Source: Aurelia coerulea (taxonomy: Eukaryota; Cnidaria; Scyphozoa; Semaeostomeae; Ulmaridae). Taken from it: a DNA stretch of 64,000 nt. Shown here piece after piece: positions 22,538 to 34,138 of the stretch (within the stretch, counting starts at the first letter, position 1; every line of letters starts with the position of its first letter). A program made the position numbers and the translations under genes. The stretch is from contig CM076949.1 in NCBI GenBank assembly GCA_039566865.1, forward strand, positions 5,857,501 through 5,921,500, read 5' to 3'. The notes under the pieces were generated by a model. It saw nothing but the letters and a program-made list of their open reading frames with translations. It did not search any database and was not told where the DNA came from.

Positions 22538-25500
22538 ACTACAGACTTTCCAAATGAAATTTTTAATTTTGGCAATTTTCAAACACAGCAACTTTTTCCC
22601 TCACTCAGTAGCTTTGATATTTGATTTGCAGAAAATGAACCTGCCAACAAAAGAAGGTTTGAAATGGAGCTTGAGTTTGTACAATGTTTATCAAATCCAC
22701 ACTATTTGAACTGTAAGTACCCACTTACCTATAAATCCTTAGTAAAAATGCAGCAATTAGTTTGCGCAGAGAATGCTCTATTGTTCTTTTGGAATATGTA
22801 CAAATCTGCATGTTTACGAAAAGCTTCAAACAAAATCTTTACTAACAATTTACTACAAACTCCTATATAATGACACAGACTCAAAATAAACTTGTGACAA
22901 ACTTTGTGCAAAATTTGCTGCAAACTAAAAATGCATACCAAATGCAAACACCATCTTTACCAGGTAACAGCAATGATTAAAATAATAATTGAATATTTCA
23001 ATGCACAGTAGATTTTCTGTTATTTTCAAGTGTTGCTACAAGTACTTCATTGTCAAGTAATCTACAAAATGAATGAGCTTTATTTCAGCTTGCCATCAGT
23101 GCACACTTTTTGAGGCAAAGATACACAGTTGTTTCCTTCCTCAAATTGAAAGGCTGCACATTGTTTTTCACTTGTAAAATATTGGAAGTAGCATTGCATC
23201 TAAACTTGTATGCTTTTTCCATACATTAGGGGCCCTAAGTGACTGTTAGATTTTTTGTGAAGAAGCCAAATTATTGTGGGAAGGTGGCAAGATTTTAAAA
23301 ATGTGCCCTTTTTGACCCATTTGACTACAAGTTAAAGAGAACTGTAGATTTACACTTCACAACTACAATTAAAGGACTTTGGTTTGTAAGTAGTTTTGAA
23401 AACCTTCTTAGATGACATGATATATAAGATTATAGTCAAAAAGTTGATTTCTGTTTTCTGTTTTCTTCTAGTTTTAGCTCAACATGGTTATTTCAAAGAT
23501 CCATCATTTGTCAACTACTTGAAATATCTGCTATATTGGAAAGAACCTCAGTATGCAAAGTTTCTAAAGTGAGTATACATAGATGATTGTATTTTCATCC
23601 TTCCTATGAAATGATAATTCAGTCTTATATCATGATCTGCTGTGGCTAGGTAGACGTATTACACAAATCTTGTGACTTAATTGCATCAATGATTTAACTG
23701 AATCAGCAGATATTTTTTCCATATTATGCAATGCAAATTAGACACTGGTGTACTAAGTATAATGTGGCACTTACAAAAATAGACACAGTACCTTGGTGGC
23801 CCTTATTTCACCAGCCGTAATTTTATTCTGGCAATTTTCGTACCTGGTTTCATTGACAGTATTTGTTGGAAGTGCAAGGTCAAATTCTCATGATCAGTTT
23901 CCTAGCATACTGTTTTATCCAGAAGTAGAAAGGAAGCATAAGAACGGTTCAAGGTGCAAATGTCCATGAGGCTATTGTGTCCATCACCCCATTTTTGGTT
24001 GCCGTATTCTGCACATCTCAAAGCCAGAAAGTCTGACTTCCATTACAACGTTCCACTCTTTACCATTCCGTATGGTTTTTAAGAGCACAAAGAACCAAAA
24101 CAATCATTGCTAACTTTCAAGAAAATGAAGCAAAACAAGCCAAATGTATGCAAACCAAAAATGTACCCACTTTGGCAGGTCATGATAAATCCTTCACAAG
24201 TCCAATCTTAACAATTGTTTGTTTAATCTTTGGTCAAAGTCCGAAATAATTATTGATGATTTTTCGTTTTTTTCTTTGGTGACTGACTTCTGGAGCATTG
24301 GCTTGGAACAGCCAAAATTCATCAAAAAATATCAATCAAATTTTGCAAAGACTGAGTTAGAAAGAACAAAAAAAAAACTGCCAGCTGTCCCAAAAGAATT
24401 AGATGGATTTGGTTGACTCCAGCGATGTGAATTTAGCTTTAAACAATGGCTAATCACTCTCATAATGTTCCTCGATAGTTAACTTAAACACAAAGGTACC
24501 TTGTTGGTATTGGTGCTTTGATAGCAGACATATTAATGAACCTGTGAAAAAATATGATTCTTGTTCCACGTTTGGGGAAAAACTATGAATCCTTAGGCAA
24601 GGTCCAATGGTCCGTACTCTGTACATTGCTGAGTTAGAATACCAATCTGTGAAATCGACAATCGTTTGTATGCCCTTCACACCTTCTATGTAAATAATGG
24701 AACATCTTTATCGCTGGACTTTTTCCCATGTTGAGGGTTTCTCAAACTAAAGATTACGGAAAGTCCATATTTTGGAGGACTATTAATCAGTAAAAATCAG
24801 ACAATATATGGAGCAAAGTTAGCTATAAAGTGGAAAGCGGATAGACTTGCCCCAAGTCTATTTCGTCAAAAAAAATTGAAGGGAAAAGCGAACAGCGAAA
24901 TATACTATACGAAATATAGTATACTTTCAGATAGACTTATTACAGTTGACGAAATAGACTTGGGGCAAGTCTATAAAACGAAAGACTGCAATTTGCATTT
25001 TGCAAAACGAGACAATAGGTGTTTTTTCTGCAGCTCTTCAAACAGGGAAACTTTTTGAGACGCTCGGTAGATGGCCGGAAATCGAAATCATTACCGAATA
25101 TTAGTTTAGATCCTGCATAAATACTGAATCATCTGTCTTCAAAATTGACCAAGTGTCCTTTTTTACATGGGCTGTCAAAAGCGGATTTTGTATTTTGGGC
25201 ACCCGATATAAAATCGAAGACGACCAATTTAGAATCGATCTTTTTGTCTCTCAAGCAAACAAACAAACAAACAAAGGACAGTCCACATTTTTTAATGAAC
25301 AGTCATTGCAGCCAGAGCAGTACGATCCCAGGTAGAGCCCCATCACTTGAGCGTCATGACAAGGGGTCGCAGACTCGATTAGGCCTATTCTACTTCTGCA
25401 ACCCCAGCGCTTGGTGCTAAAAACCACAACTTCACCTTCACTTTCTCAACCTTTAGCCTCATCCTCTATTATCTTTGCTTTTGCAAGTCCTTCTAGCCCG

Positions 25501-28500
25501 CCCTGGTTGGCTTAATGTTGTGTGTGTTCATGTCAAAGGATTACACCACTGCGCCACAACACGTTCAAACAAATTCTACCAGTAGCAGACAAGCATATTA
25601 AATCGCAGGGAAACTAGGTGATAATTGTTGCTAAAAATAACAATTGTCTTTCTCTGTCCCCTGTGCGAATAAAAATTGTTTTAACTAAAACACAGGGAAC
25701 TAAATTAGAACAAAAATGACCAAGTGCACAGGGACAAAGAAAGACAATTTTTCTTTTTAGCAACAATTATTTCATTTTATTTCTCCTTTTAGCAGAACCT
25801 GCCAAAGCTTTAATGTGATCCTGAGTGCTATATCCTAGAATATAATTGTGTTTTTATTCATTTGCCCTTTATATTAGACATTCGACACCTACATTGTTCG
25901 CCTCATCAGCAGGCCCCTTCTGAGGCCTCATCAGCACCTCAACCTGGTCTCCTTGTTGTTAGGCACGGAAAAAGAGAGACATCTAGCAAACAAGAAAAGG
26001 CAGAAATGTTTATTTTTTAAAGTGGGTTTATTGTTTCCTTATCCTGTAAAGGGCTCAAATCTTTAAAAAGGTCGGTGTAAAATTCTATTGCAGTTTTCTT
26101 TGAAATAAATGGCTTGCAGGGTAAATCTGCCGTGGCAATTTATTGATATCTTGATTAGTTTTAATATGGCAGCATTTATTAAATTTGAGGCTATGAAGTC
26201 ATCAAATTTCTAAATCTTAAACTAGAAAAGCTACAAGTTTTTGCTTGCCACCATATTGTAGACCTTCATAAACTATGGCTTATTTGAAGGTTATATTGTG
26301 TTTCCTATGTTAGTTTAGGATTTACGATTGTTTAAACTTTTTCAAAATTTGCCATGAATTTTTTCAAGAATAATGAAATTGCCGCCATTTTGAAAAAAAT
26401 CAAGATATCAAAAAATTTCCACGGCAGATTTACAGCAAAGTACCATAAGTTCCTTTCAAGCCATCCAATTCAAAGAAAACTGCAAAAGAATTTTACAACG
26501 ACCTTTTTTTAAAAATTTGAAAGATTTGAGCCCTCCTATCGTTCCTGAAGACATTTTCGTATATTTTACTTTCCAGGTATCCACAATGCTTATACTTCCT
26601 TGAGCTTCTTCAATATGAAGAATTCCGCAAAGAATTATTATTTCCAGCATGTGTAAAGTTTATAGATGAACAGCAGTTGCTTCACTGGCAATATTATGCA
26701 AGGAAAAGAAGAGGTATGCATTTACCGAGTGCAGATGAACAGCATGCTAGGTAGCATTTTAATGCGAGTAGAACTACTATTGAAATCCAAAAGTTTTGGA
26801 TGGTTGAAGTTTTGGATAGAATTTTCTCTGAAACGTTTTTATCCAATTGCCTTTGAAAATGCCTTAAAATTTGTTGACAATAGTTTTGCTTGTGATTCCT
26901 CGATTTACAGTATTCATTGCCAATATTTTGTTAAAATTTGGTAAATTCAATCCAAATATTGCTTATTTCAATCGAAGGATTTTATGATTGAGCTGTAAAC
27001 AAGGAAATTGTTTCTGAATTTTTGAAAGATTGAAACGTTTTTGAAACGTTTTTGTCAGAAGTTTTTTGTCCGAAACTTTTTCATCCGGAGCCTTTAGATT
27101 TAAATGTACCAGGTTTCCACAAAGGTCTCATGTTTGGTCTGTTCTTGTGGAGCCAATGATTGTTGGGGGGGGGGGGTACAACTGTCTAAAGTCATATTTT
27201 GCGAAGTCTGACTCGGATATGGGTGCCTCTTTCTTCACTTCTTGATGAATCACTGAGTTCTAAACTCAGAATTACCAGAGCCTAACAAGACCCCAAAAGA
27301 AGGCCTAAATGTTATGTTTCAGAATCACGCAGCGTTTCATACTTACATGCTTTCAAACTATAACAATCTTTTCTTATGTGAGATGGCATTTAAGTACATG
27401 TTTCAATCTCAAGAGGCAAATTTTGTGAAATTTTTCAGGCAAGTTCACAAAAACTAAAATCTTGCCTTGGCTGGTTTTCCCATTTCAATAAGGATTTTTT
27501 CATATCATCTTTCGAGTGCCACGCCAGGGAGTTTGCAAGCTACAGTAAATAATTAAGGTCCCACTATCCAAGTTAAGATATTTGAAATGTGAAAATCGAT
27601 ATTTTAAAGTCAAACCTTTTTCTTTCATGCGTCACCAGAGTCAGCCAAAGTCACTTTCAGAAGAAACGAGATAACGGATAAAAATGAGATTCTCTCCCTT
27701 TTTCCCTTCTCCCGTTTTTTTTCGAGAGAGACTTGTAGCAAGGCTAGAGTCAGTCAAATATAAACCTTTGTTGGACACCCAGTATTTCAATTAGTCACAG
27801 AAAAAGCATGGCAAAACATGGCAACACACAAGCCTACTTTTCTCTGTAAATTGAAATGTTGATTGGAAAGAGTAGTTAAACAAACATTTTGATATAAAGT
27901 ACAGTACCAAGGGTAGAATTATTTATGAAACTTTTCAAGGACTTAAATGCCAATGAATTGATGATTAGACACTGAAAGTTTCGGTGTATTACTGTAATCA
28001 TTGCACAATAAAAATTCTTCCAGGTTAATTCCAAGAAAATTCTAATCGCTTGGCTGAAACAACTCTGTTTCCTCTTTCCTGAGATACCCAGAAGTTTGCT
28101 CCAAGTTTTGAGTTCAGGGGCATTAAGGCTAATGCTTGCCAAACCGCCAGGCTATAGGGTTTCCTTGTAGCTAAAGTGTGCTTATTTTCAAGGAATTTTT
28201 CAAGCCTATCAAACCCAAACTTTTCAATTTATACACTGAAGAAATTTTCCAAAAAGCAGATGAACTCCCTGGCATAAACATAGGTGGGACCAATATTACC
28301 AACTTAAGGTATGCTGATGATACTGCCTTGTTAGCAGAGTCCGAAGAGGCTCTACAAGCAATAGTCAATGTTGTAAGAGAAGAAAGTTTGGTGAGAGGAT
28401 TAAAGATGAACGTGAAAAAGACGAAGTCAATGGTTGTCTGTCGGAAAGAAAATCGACCAAGTTTGGGAATAATAGTAGATGGCAAAATATTGGAACAAGT

Positions 28501-31500
28501 GAATTCATTCAAATATCTTTGGGTGACAATAACGGATGATGGAAAATGCGAGGCAGAGATAAGAAAAAGAATTGAAATAGCCAGACAAAGGTTTATAAAC
28601 ATGAAAGATGTTCTAACGACGAGAAGCCTTAGAATTGAAACACGAAAAAGAATCATGAAATGCTATGTTTTATCGACCATCTTATACGCCAGCGAAACAT
28701 GGACATTCAGTAAGGAAATGTGGAACAAGATAGAGGCCTTTGAGATGTGGATGTTTCGAAAAATTCTCAAAGTTCCATACACAGCCCACGTAACAAATGA
28801 TGAAATTATTAAAAGGGTCAAAGAAAATGGCAGATCACTTAAAAAGAATATAATAACGAGAAAATTGCAATACTTTGGTCACATGATAAGAAGCGATAGA
28901 ATGCAAAAGACACTGATAGAAGGAAAAGTAAAAGAAAAAAGACAGAGAGGAAGACAACGCAGAACATGGTTGACAGACATCAAGGAGTGGACAGGAGCAA
29001 GCATCGGGAAATGTGTTAGATGGGCTGCTGATCGAGAATACTGGAGGGAAATGACCGCTAATCTACCGGCGGTAGTTGCGACACCCAGGTAACAGGTAAT
29101 CAAAGCCTGACCTTTTGGTTCATTTTGGGATATTTGAATAACAGGATATTGTAGGAAAATGGGAAACCTTACTTGTTGGTCGGAACTTGGGTATTGCATG
29201 ATGAGCATATTTTAACCGAAAGAAGCCTATAGACTTACTTTTTGGTCCAGAATCAGTTCTTTGAAAATCAATCGATTTAGCGAAAATAACAAGCCTATAG
29301 CCTTACTTTTTGGTCCAAAGTCGGTACTTTGAAAATCAGTAAATTTTAGCGAAAATGGCAAGCCTATAGCCTTACTTTTTGGTCCAATATCGGTTCCTTG
29401 AAAATCAGTAAATTTTAGCGAAAATGCAAAGCCTATAGCCTTACTTTTTGGTCCAATGTCGGTTGTTTGAAAGTCAGTAAATTTTAGCGAAAATGCAAAG
29501 CCTATAGCCTTACTTTTTGATCCAAAATCGGTATTTTGAAAATCAGTAAATTTTAGCGAAAATGCCAAGCCTATAGCCTTACTTTTTGGTCCAATGTCGG
29601 TTGTTTGAAAGTCAGTAAATTTTAGCGAAAATGCAAAGCCTATAGCCTTACTTTTAGATCCAAAATCGGTATTTTGAAAATCGGTAGATTTTTGCGGAAA
29701 TGCAAAGCCTATAGCCTTACTTTTTGATCCAAAATCGGTACTTTGAAAATCAGTAAATTTTAGCGAAAATGGCAAGCCTATAGCCTTACTTTTTGATCCA
29801 AAATCGGTACTTTGAAAATCAGTAAATTTTAGCGAAAATGGCAAGCCTATAGCCTTACTTTTTGGTCCAATGTCGGTTCCATGAAAATCAGTAAATTTTA
29901 GCAAAAATGGCAAGCCTATAGCCTTACTTTTTGATCCAAAATCGGTATTTTGAAAATCAGTAAATTTTAGCGAAAATGCAAAGCCTATAGCCTTACTTTT
30001 TGATCCAAAATCGGTACTTTGAAAATCAGTAAATTTTAGCGAAAATGGCAAGCCTATAGCCTTACTTTTTGGTCCAATATCGGTTGTTTGAAAGTCAGTA
30101 AATTTTAGCGAAAATACAAAGCCTATAGCCTTACTTTTTGTTCCATAATCGGTTCCTTGCAAATCAGTGGATTTTAGCGAAAATGCAAAGCCTATAGCCT
30201 TACTTTTTGGTCCAAAATCGGTTCCTTGCAAATCAGTGGATTTTAGCCGAAATGCAAAGCCTATAGCCTTACTTTTTGGTCCAATATCGGTTCTTTGAAA
30301 GTCAGTAAATTTTAGCGAAAATGCAAAGCCTATAGCCTTACTTTTTGGTCCAATGTCGGTTCCTTGAAAATCAGTAAAATTTAGCGAAAATGACAAACCT
30401 ATAGCCTTACCTTTTGGGCCAAAATCGGTTCTTTGAAAGTCAGTAAATTTTAGCGAAAATGGCAAGCCTATAGCCTTTCTTTTTGATCCAAAATCGGTCC
30501 TTTTGAAAGTCAGTAAATCGTAGCGAAAATGGCAAGCCTATAGCCTTACTTTTTGGTCCAATATCGGTTCTTTGAAAATCATTAAATTTTAGCGAAAATA
30601 CTAAGCCTATAGCCGTACTGTTTGGACCAAAATCGTTTCTTTCAAAATCGGTAGATTTTAGCGGAAATGCAAAGCCTATAGCCTTACTTTTTGATCCAAA
30701 ATCGGTACTTTGAAAATCAGTAAATTTTAGCGAAAATGGCAAGCCTATAGCCTTACTTTTTGATCCAAAATCGGTACTTTGAAAATCAGTAAATTTTAGC
30801 GAAAATGGCAAGCCTATAGCCTTACTTTTTGATCCAAAATCGGTACTTTGAAAATCAGTAAATTTTAGCGAAAATGGCAAGCCTATAGCCTTACTTTTTG
30901 ATCCAAAATCGGTACTTTGAAAATCAGTAAATTTTAGCGAAAATGCAAAGCCTATAGCCTTACTTTTTGATCCAAAATCGGTACTTTGAAAATCAGTAAA
31001 TTTTAGCGAAAATGGCAAGCCTATAGCCTTACTTTTTGGTCCAATATCGGTTCCTTGAAAATCAGTAAATTTTAGCGAAAATGGCAAGCCTATAGCCTTA
31101 CTTTTTGATCCAAAATCGGTATTTTGAAAATCAGTAAATTTTAGCGAAAATGCAAAGCCTATAGCCTTCCTTTTTGATCCAAAATCGGTACTTTGAAAAT
31201 CAGTAAATTTTAGCGAAAATGCAAAGCCTATAGCCTTACTTTTTGATCCAAAATCGGTACTTTGAAAATCAGTAAATTTTAGCGAAAATGGCAAGCCTAT
31301 AGCCTTACTTTTTGGTCCAATGTCGGTTGTTTGAAAGTCAGTAAATTTTAGCGAAAATACAAAGCCTATAGCCTTACTTTTTGTTCCATAATCGGTTCCT
31401 TGCAAATCAGTGGATTTTAGCGAAAATGCAAAGCCTATAGCCTTACTTTTTGGTCCAATATCGGTTCGTTGAAAGTCAGTAAATTTTAGCGAAAATGCAA

Positions 31501-32736
31501 AGCCTATAGCCTTACTTTTTGGTCCAATATCGGTTCTTTGAAAGTCAGTAAATTTTAGCGAAAATGCAAAGCCTATAGCCTTACTTTTTGGTCCAAAATC
31601 GGTTCCTTGAAAATCAGTAAAATTTTGCGAAAATGGCAAGCCTATAGCCTTACCTTTTGGGCCAATATCGGTTCTTTGAAAGTCAGTAAATTTTAGCGAA
31701 AATGCAAAGCCTATAGCCTTACTTTTTGGTCCAAAATCGGTTCCTTGCAAATCAGTGGATTTTAGCAAAAATGCAAGCCTATAGCCTTACTTTTTGTGCC
31801 AAATATTGGTTCTTTGAAAGTCAGTAAATTTTAGCGGAAATGGCAATCCTATAGGCTTACTTTTTGGTCCAAAATCAGTTCTTTGAAAGTCAGTAGATTT
31901 TAGCGAAAATGCAAAGCCTATAGCCTTACTTTTTGGTCCAAAATCAGTTCTTTGAAAGTCAGTAGATTTTAGCGAAAATGCAAAGCCTATGGCCTTACTT
32001 TTTGGTCCAACATCGGTTCTTTGAAAATCAGTGGATTTGGCGAAAATGCAAGCCTATAGCCTTACTTTTTGGTCCAAAATCGGTTCCTTGCAAATCAGTG
32101 GATTTGGCGAAAATGCAAAGCCTATAGCCTTACCTTTTGGTCCAAAATCGGTTCCTTGCAAATCAGTGGATTTTAGCCGAAATGCAAAGCCTATAGCCTT
32201 ACTTTTTGGTCCAATATCGGTTCTTTGAAAATCAGTAAATTTTAGCGAAAATGCAAAGCCTATAGCCTTACTTTTTGGTCCAAAATCGGTTCTTTGAAAG
32301 TCAGTAAATTTTAACGAAAATGCAAAGCCTATAGCCTTACTTTTTGGTCCAATATCGGTTCTTTGAAAGTCAGTAAATTTTAGCGAAAATGCAAAGCCTA
32401 TAGCCTTACTTTTTGGTCCAAAATCGGTTCCTTGCAAATCAGTAGATTTTAGCGAAAATGCAAAGCCTATAGCCTTACTTTTTGGTCCAACATCGGTTCT
32501 TTGAAAATCAGTACATTTTAGTGACTATGCAAAGCCTATAGCAGTCCTTTTTGGTCTAAGTTGGGTTTTTGAAAATCAGTGGATTTAGCGAAAATGGCAA
32601 GCCTATAGGGTCGCATATAGCTTTTCAGGTACAGCAAAAAGAACGCTTGGCACTGGCAGGAATTGGACAACAAAAAGTGGATGAAATGATTAAGTCTAAC
32701 AGTATCAATCCAGGTGAATCAAATCGAACAGATTAG
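19223..32736 (+). CDS. MED31: Mediator complex subunit 31 (exons 19223-19262, 22632-22712, 23472-23568, 26577-26713, 32621-32736)
   Basis: MED31 (yeast Soh1) is a small, highly conserved subunit of the Mediator middle module, which bridges activators and RNA polymerase II in the nucleus. The rebuilt protein has 156 residues. A short N-terminal tail is followed by the conserved core: RRFEMELEFVQCLSNPHYLN, AQHGYFKDPSFVNYLKYLLY, YPQCLYFLELLQYEEFRKEL, FIDEQQLLHWQYYARKR. The five exons total 471 bases and all four intron phases (1, 1, 2, 1) agree. Human MED31 has 131 residues; the extra length here is in both tails. The introns contain a LINE fragment (intron 1) and a LINE fragment plus a 69-bp satellite (intron 4). 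It is convergent with UBE2L3. No canonical polyadenylation hexamer was obvious in the first hundred bases after the stop. Confidence 0.95.
19580..20473. mobile_element. MITE in MED31 intron 1, TAGGGTCA...TGACCCTA
   Basis: Left tagggtcacacctccagtct and right agactggaggtatgacccta are inverted over about 27 bases with TA at the borders. The cctccagtctgcggac block also occurs inside at 19,785 (+), 20,047 (-) and 20,431 (-), so related copies are nested. Confidence 0.8.
21791..22537 (+). mobile_element. 5'-truncated LINE in MED31 intron 1
   Basis: The open frame (HLDKHMNLQQHFEKVYKKAS, RIREQIGPYVAESIYKAMIR, IQNRAAKIACP) is the C-terminal part of a non-LTR reverse transcriptase, ending at 22,357. 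A 3' UTR-like tail ends CCTGTATAAATATT followed by (TTA)n, typical of LINEs that end in a microsatellite. The catalytic YxDD region is missing, so this copy is dead. It is in the same orientation as MED31. Confidence 0.85.
22632..22712 (+). CDS. MED31: MED31 exon 2
   Basis: The acceptor is gatttgcag (22631) and the donor is gtaagt (22713). It encodes the hallmark MELEFVQCLSNPHYLN; the split Phe codon is t then tt. Confidence 0.96.
23472..23568 (+). CDS. MED31: MED31 exon 3
   Basis: The acceptor is ttttcttctag (23471) and the donor is gtgagt (23569). It encodes LAQHGYFKDPSFVNYLKYLL then YWKEPQYAKFLK. The last Lys codon is split aa/g with exon 4. Confidence 0.97.
24842..24973. mobile_element. 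Foldback MITE, tagacttgccccaagtcta ends (MED31 intron 3)
   Basis: The 26-base ends are tagacttgccccaagtctat plus ttcgtc and their mirror. Each end is itself palindromic (GACTTG-CCCC-AAGTC). A second copy is at 58,630-58,737. Confidence 0.85.
25333..25445 (+). mobile_element. SINE body fragment
   Basis: It shares gagcgtcatgacaagggg, ccccagcgcttgg and the ttcacc tail with the SINE at 5,690, without its head. A separate SINE head on the minus strand (tgtggcgcagtggtgtaatc, complement of 25,535-25,562) lies just downstream, so the site has had two insertions or a rearrangement. Confidence 0.7.
25621..25770. mobile_element. 150-bp foldback, ataattgttgctaaaaa ends (MED31 intron 3)
   Basis: The arms of about 45 bases (ataattgttgctaaaaa ... 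ctctgtcccctgtgc) are mirrored with few mismatches. Confidence 0.8.
26045..26535. mobile_element. 490-bp foldback in MED31 intron 3, up to 42 bases from exon 4
   Basis: The arms of about 130 bases share ggtcg-tgtaaaattct, gcagttttctttgaa, aaatctgccgtgg and ttgatatcttgatt. Diverged copies lie at 6,390-6,660, 11,060-11,320 and 57,525-57,740. The right arm ends within the normal branch-point distance of the exon 4 acceptor. Confidence 0.8.
26577..26713 (+). CDS. MED31: MED31 exon 4
   Basis: The acceptor is ttactttccag (26576) and the donor is gtatgc (26714). It encodes YPQCLYFLELLQYEEFRKEL, LFPACVKFIDEQQLLHW and QYYARKRR, completing the conserved core. It ends in phase 1. Confidence 0.96.
28190..29224 (+). 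mobile_element. 5'-truncated LINE with YADD motif in MED31 intron 4
   Basis: The intact frame to 29,092 starts within the reverse transcriptase palm (KLFNLYTEEIF), includes LRYADDTALLAESEEALQ (catalytic YADD), the thumb, and a C-terminal region (LQYFGHMIRSDR, RGRQRRTWLTDIKEWTG). The endonuclease and N-terminal fingers are absent. The reading frame has no internal stop, suggesting a fairly young insertion. About 130 bases after the stop the 69-bp array begins. Confidence 0.88.
29225..32612. repeat. 69-bp tandem repeat array, about 49 units, in MED31 intron 4
   Basis: Each unit contains gcctatagccttactttt, ggtccaaaatcggt, gaaaatcagtaaatttt and agcgaaaatg. Because 69 is a multiple of 3 and one frame lacks stops, the minus strand shows three long false open frames of 23-residue repeats. 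Units fall into variants (tggcaagcc against tgcaaagcc; ttggtccaa, ttgatccaa, ttgttccat). Two rare ttccataatc units 1,243 bases apart reveal a higher-order duplication of about 18 units. The array ends beside the MED31 exon 5 acceptor. Confidence 0.97.
32621..32736 (+). CDS. MED31: MED31 exon 5 (C-terminal tail, stop)
   Basis: It encodes AFQVQQKERLALAGIGQQKV then DEMIKSNSINPGESNRTD, stop TAG at 32734. The Gln-rich start resembles the tail after RKR in vertebrate MED31. The AG at 32620 (gcatatag) keeps phase with the exon 4 donor. The better-looking cttttcag at 32628 would shift the frame and stop early. The 69-bp repeat array ends only about 10 bases before this acceptor, so the branch point must lie in repeat sequence. 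Confidence 0.8.
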
Positions 32737-33427
32737 AGATACATTTACAACAATTCCCCAATTTAACAAGTTCCGCTGAAAATTAACATCCTCCTTAGCA
32801 GCTAGCTAGGGACAATGTTGCACTAAGAGAGAGGTGCACATAAACAGGGTTAATCGTTAAGAATCTGGGTGCTGGGATATGCCCCACTACTTGTCACTGA
32901 GAGTTTGTCTGCAATCGTTTTTCTTGATGCTGTCCAGATCGAACTACAGATGCATTTTATGACGCAACAGCCTAAAGCGGGCAACGGCGACTCGTATCTA
33001 TGTGGGCAAATATCAATAAGAAAGCTCCTACTACTGCTGAAGTCTATTTCGTAAATTCCACTCATGCTGTGATTTCCAGTTCCTTCGGAGAAAAAAGGAG
33101 AATTTCTCTCGCTATGATTTTTTCTACGAAGCCAAATCATGGAATGGTAGAGCTGCGCATGCGTGAACTACAGAATATGATTGGCCAAACAGACGTAACG
33201 AAATAGGCTTGCCGCAAGTCTACCACTATTTTGAATTCAATTCAATTTTTAAAGGTTCGTAACTTCGAATGAAAGCCCTCCAACTAAAAGCATGGGTAAT
33301 ATTGTGATGGTCTAAAATGAGGCTAGCTACGACAGTATTCCAACGCCTAAACTTGCCTAAGTTGTGTTGAAAGCTCAGGGGGAGGGGTATCTTAGTATTT
33401 TGTGTGGTACGAGGACGTGCCATTTTT

Positions 33428-33605
33428 AAAGGGAATAGACATAGCTATATCTCGTAGCGGCTATAAATAGGCTAAAGAAACGCCCACAAACCCATTGTTT
33501 CTACAGCTACACAATGAGACCGGATGCGTCAAAGTCGTCGAGTACAATAGATTATATTTTTGACCTGGCCCGGGCCAGCTTTTAACTATGTCGATTCCCT
33601 TTAAG
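33428..33605. mobile_element. MITE with aaagggaat-gacatag ends
   Basis: aaagggaatagacatagcta is mirrored by ctatgtcgattcccttt 150 bases on. A related single end occurs at 62,229-62,262. Confidence 0.6.
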
Positions 33606-34138
33606 GGTACTTTTTTCAAAACGATACGCTACGGAACTATGGGTATCCTTTTCAGAAACTTTATGGAATTCTGGAGAGAAAATTTTGTGAATGTATGGGA
33701 AATACAGGAAATTGTTCATGATTTACGGAATCATGGCCCTGAAATTCTTTAAAATTTATGGAATTATGGGTTCCAATTTTTTGGGCAAAATGGCACGTGC
33801 CCGTCTGAAGATTGGTCGAGATACCGCTTGAGGTTGAAAGAAAAGAAAGGATGACTTGTCCGCAACAGCTCACAGTTTGATAGCCAGACGATTTTTCATC
33901 CGGCAGGCGGCATTTTTGATCTTGATATTTGACCAATAGCAACTTGCAATTGGGTTGCATTTCAAACATTCGAAGCTGTTCGAAACATGTCGTCATTTCT
34001 TTTTCTTTCAAGGCGACACGTCGACCCAAGGTCCACTTCTGCACTAAATAAAAAAAAGTCACATTCAATCCTCTACATTCTAACGCACGGGTGAGGATAG
34101 ATTTCTCTAAAACACGAGCAAGCCTAAGATGCGGAAAA

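Noticed and set aside
29227..31768. Two minus-strand open frames of over 400 codons with 23-residue repeats (KSKAIGFAFSLKFTDFQ...)
   Set aside because: They follow the 69-bp tandem array exactly; the unit length is a multiple of three and one frame lacks stops. No start context, splice sites or non-repeat ends.
29225..32612. CRISPR-like appearance of the regular array
   Set aside because: Units are contiguous and near-identical with no unique spacers, and the DNA is eukaryotic intron.
32629..32736. MED31 exon 5 starting after cttttcag at 32,628
   Set aside because: Out of phase with the exon 4 donor; would give an early stop. Kept only as a possible alternative isoform.
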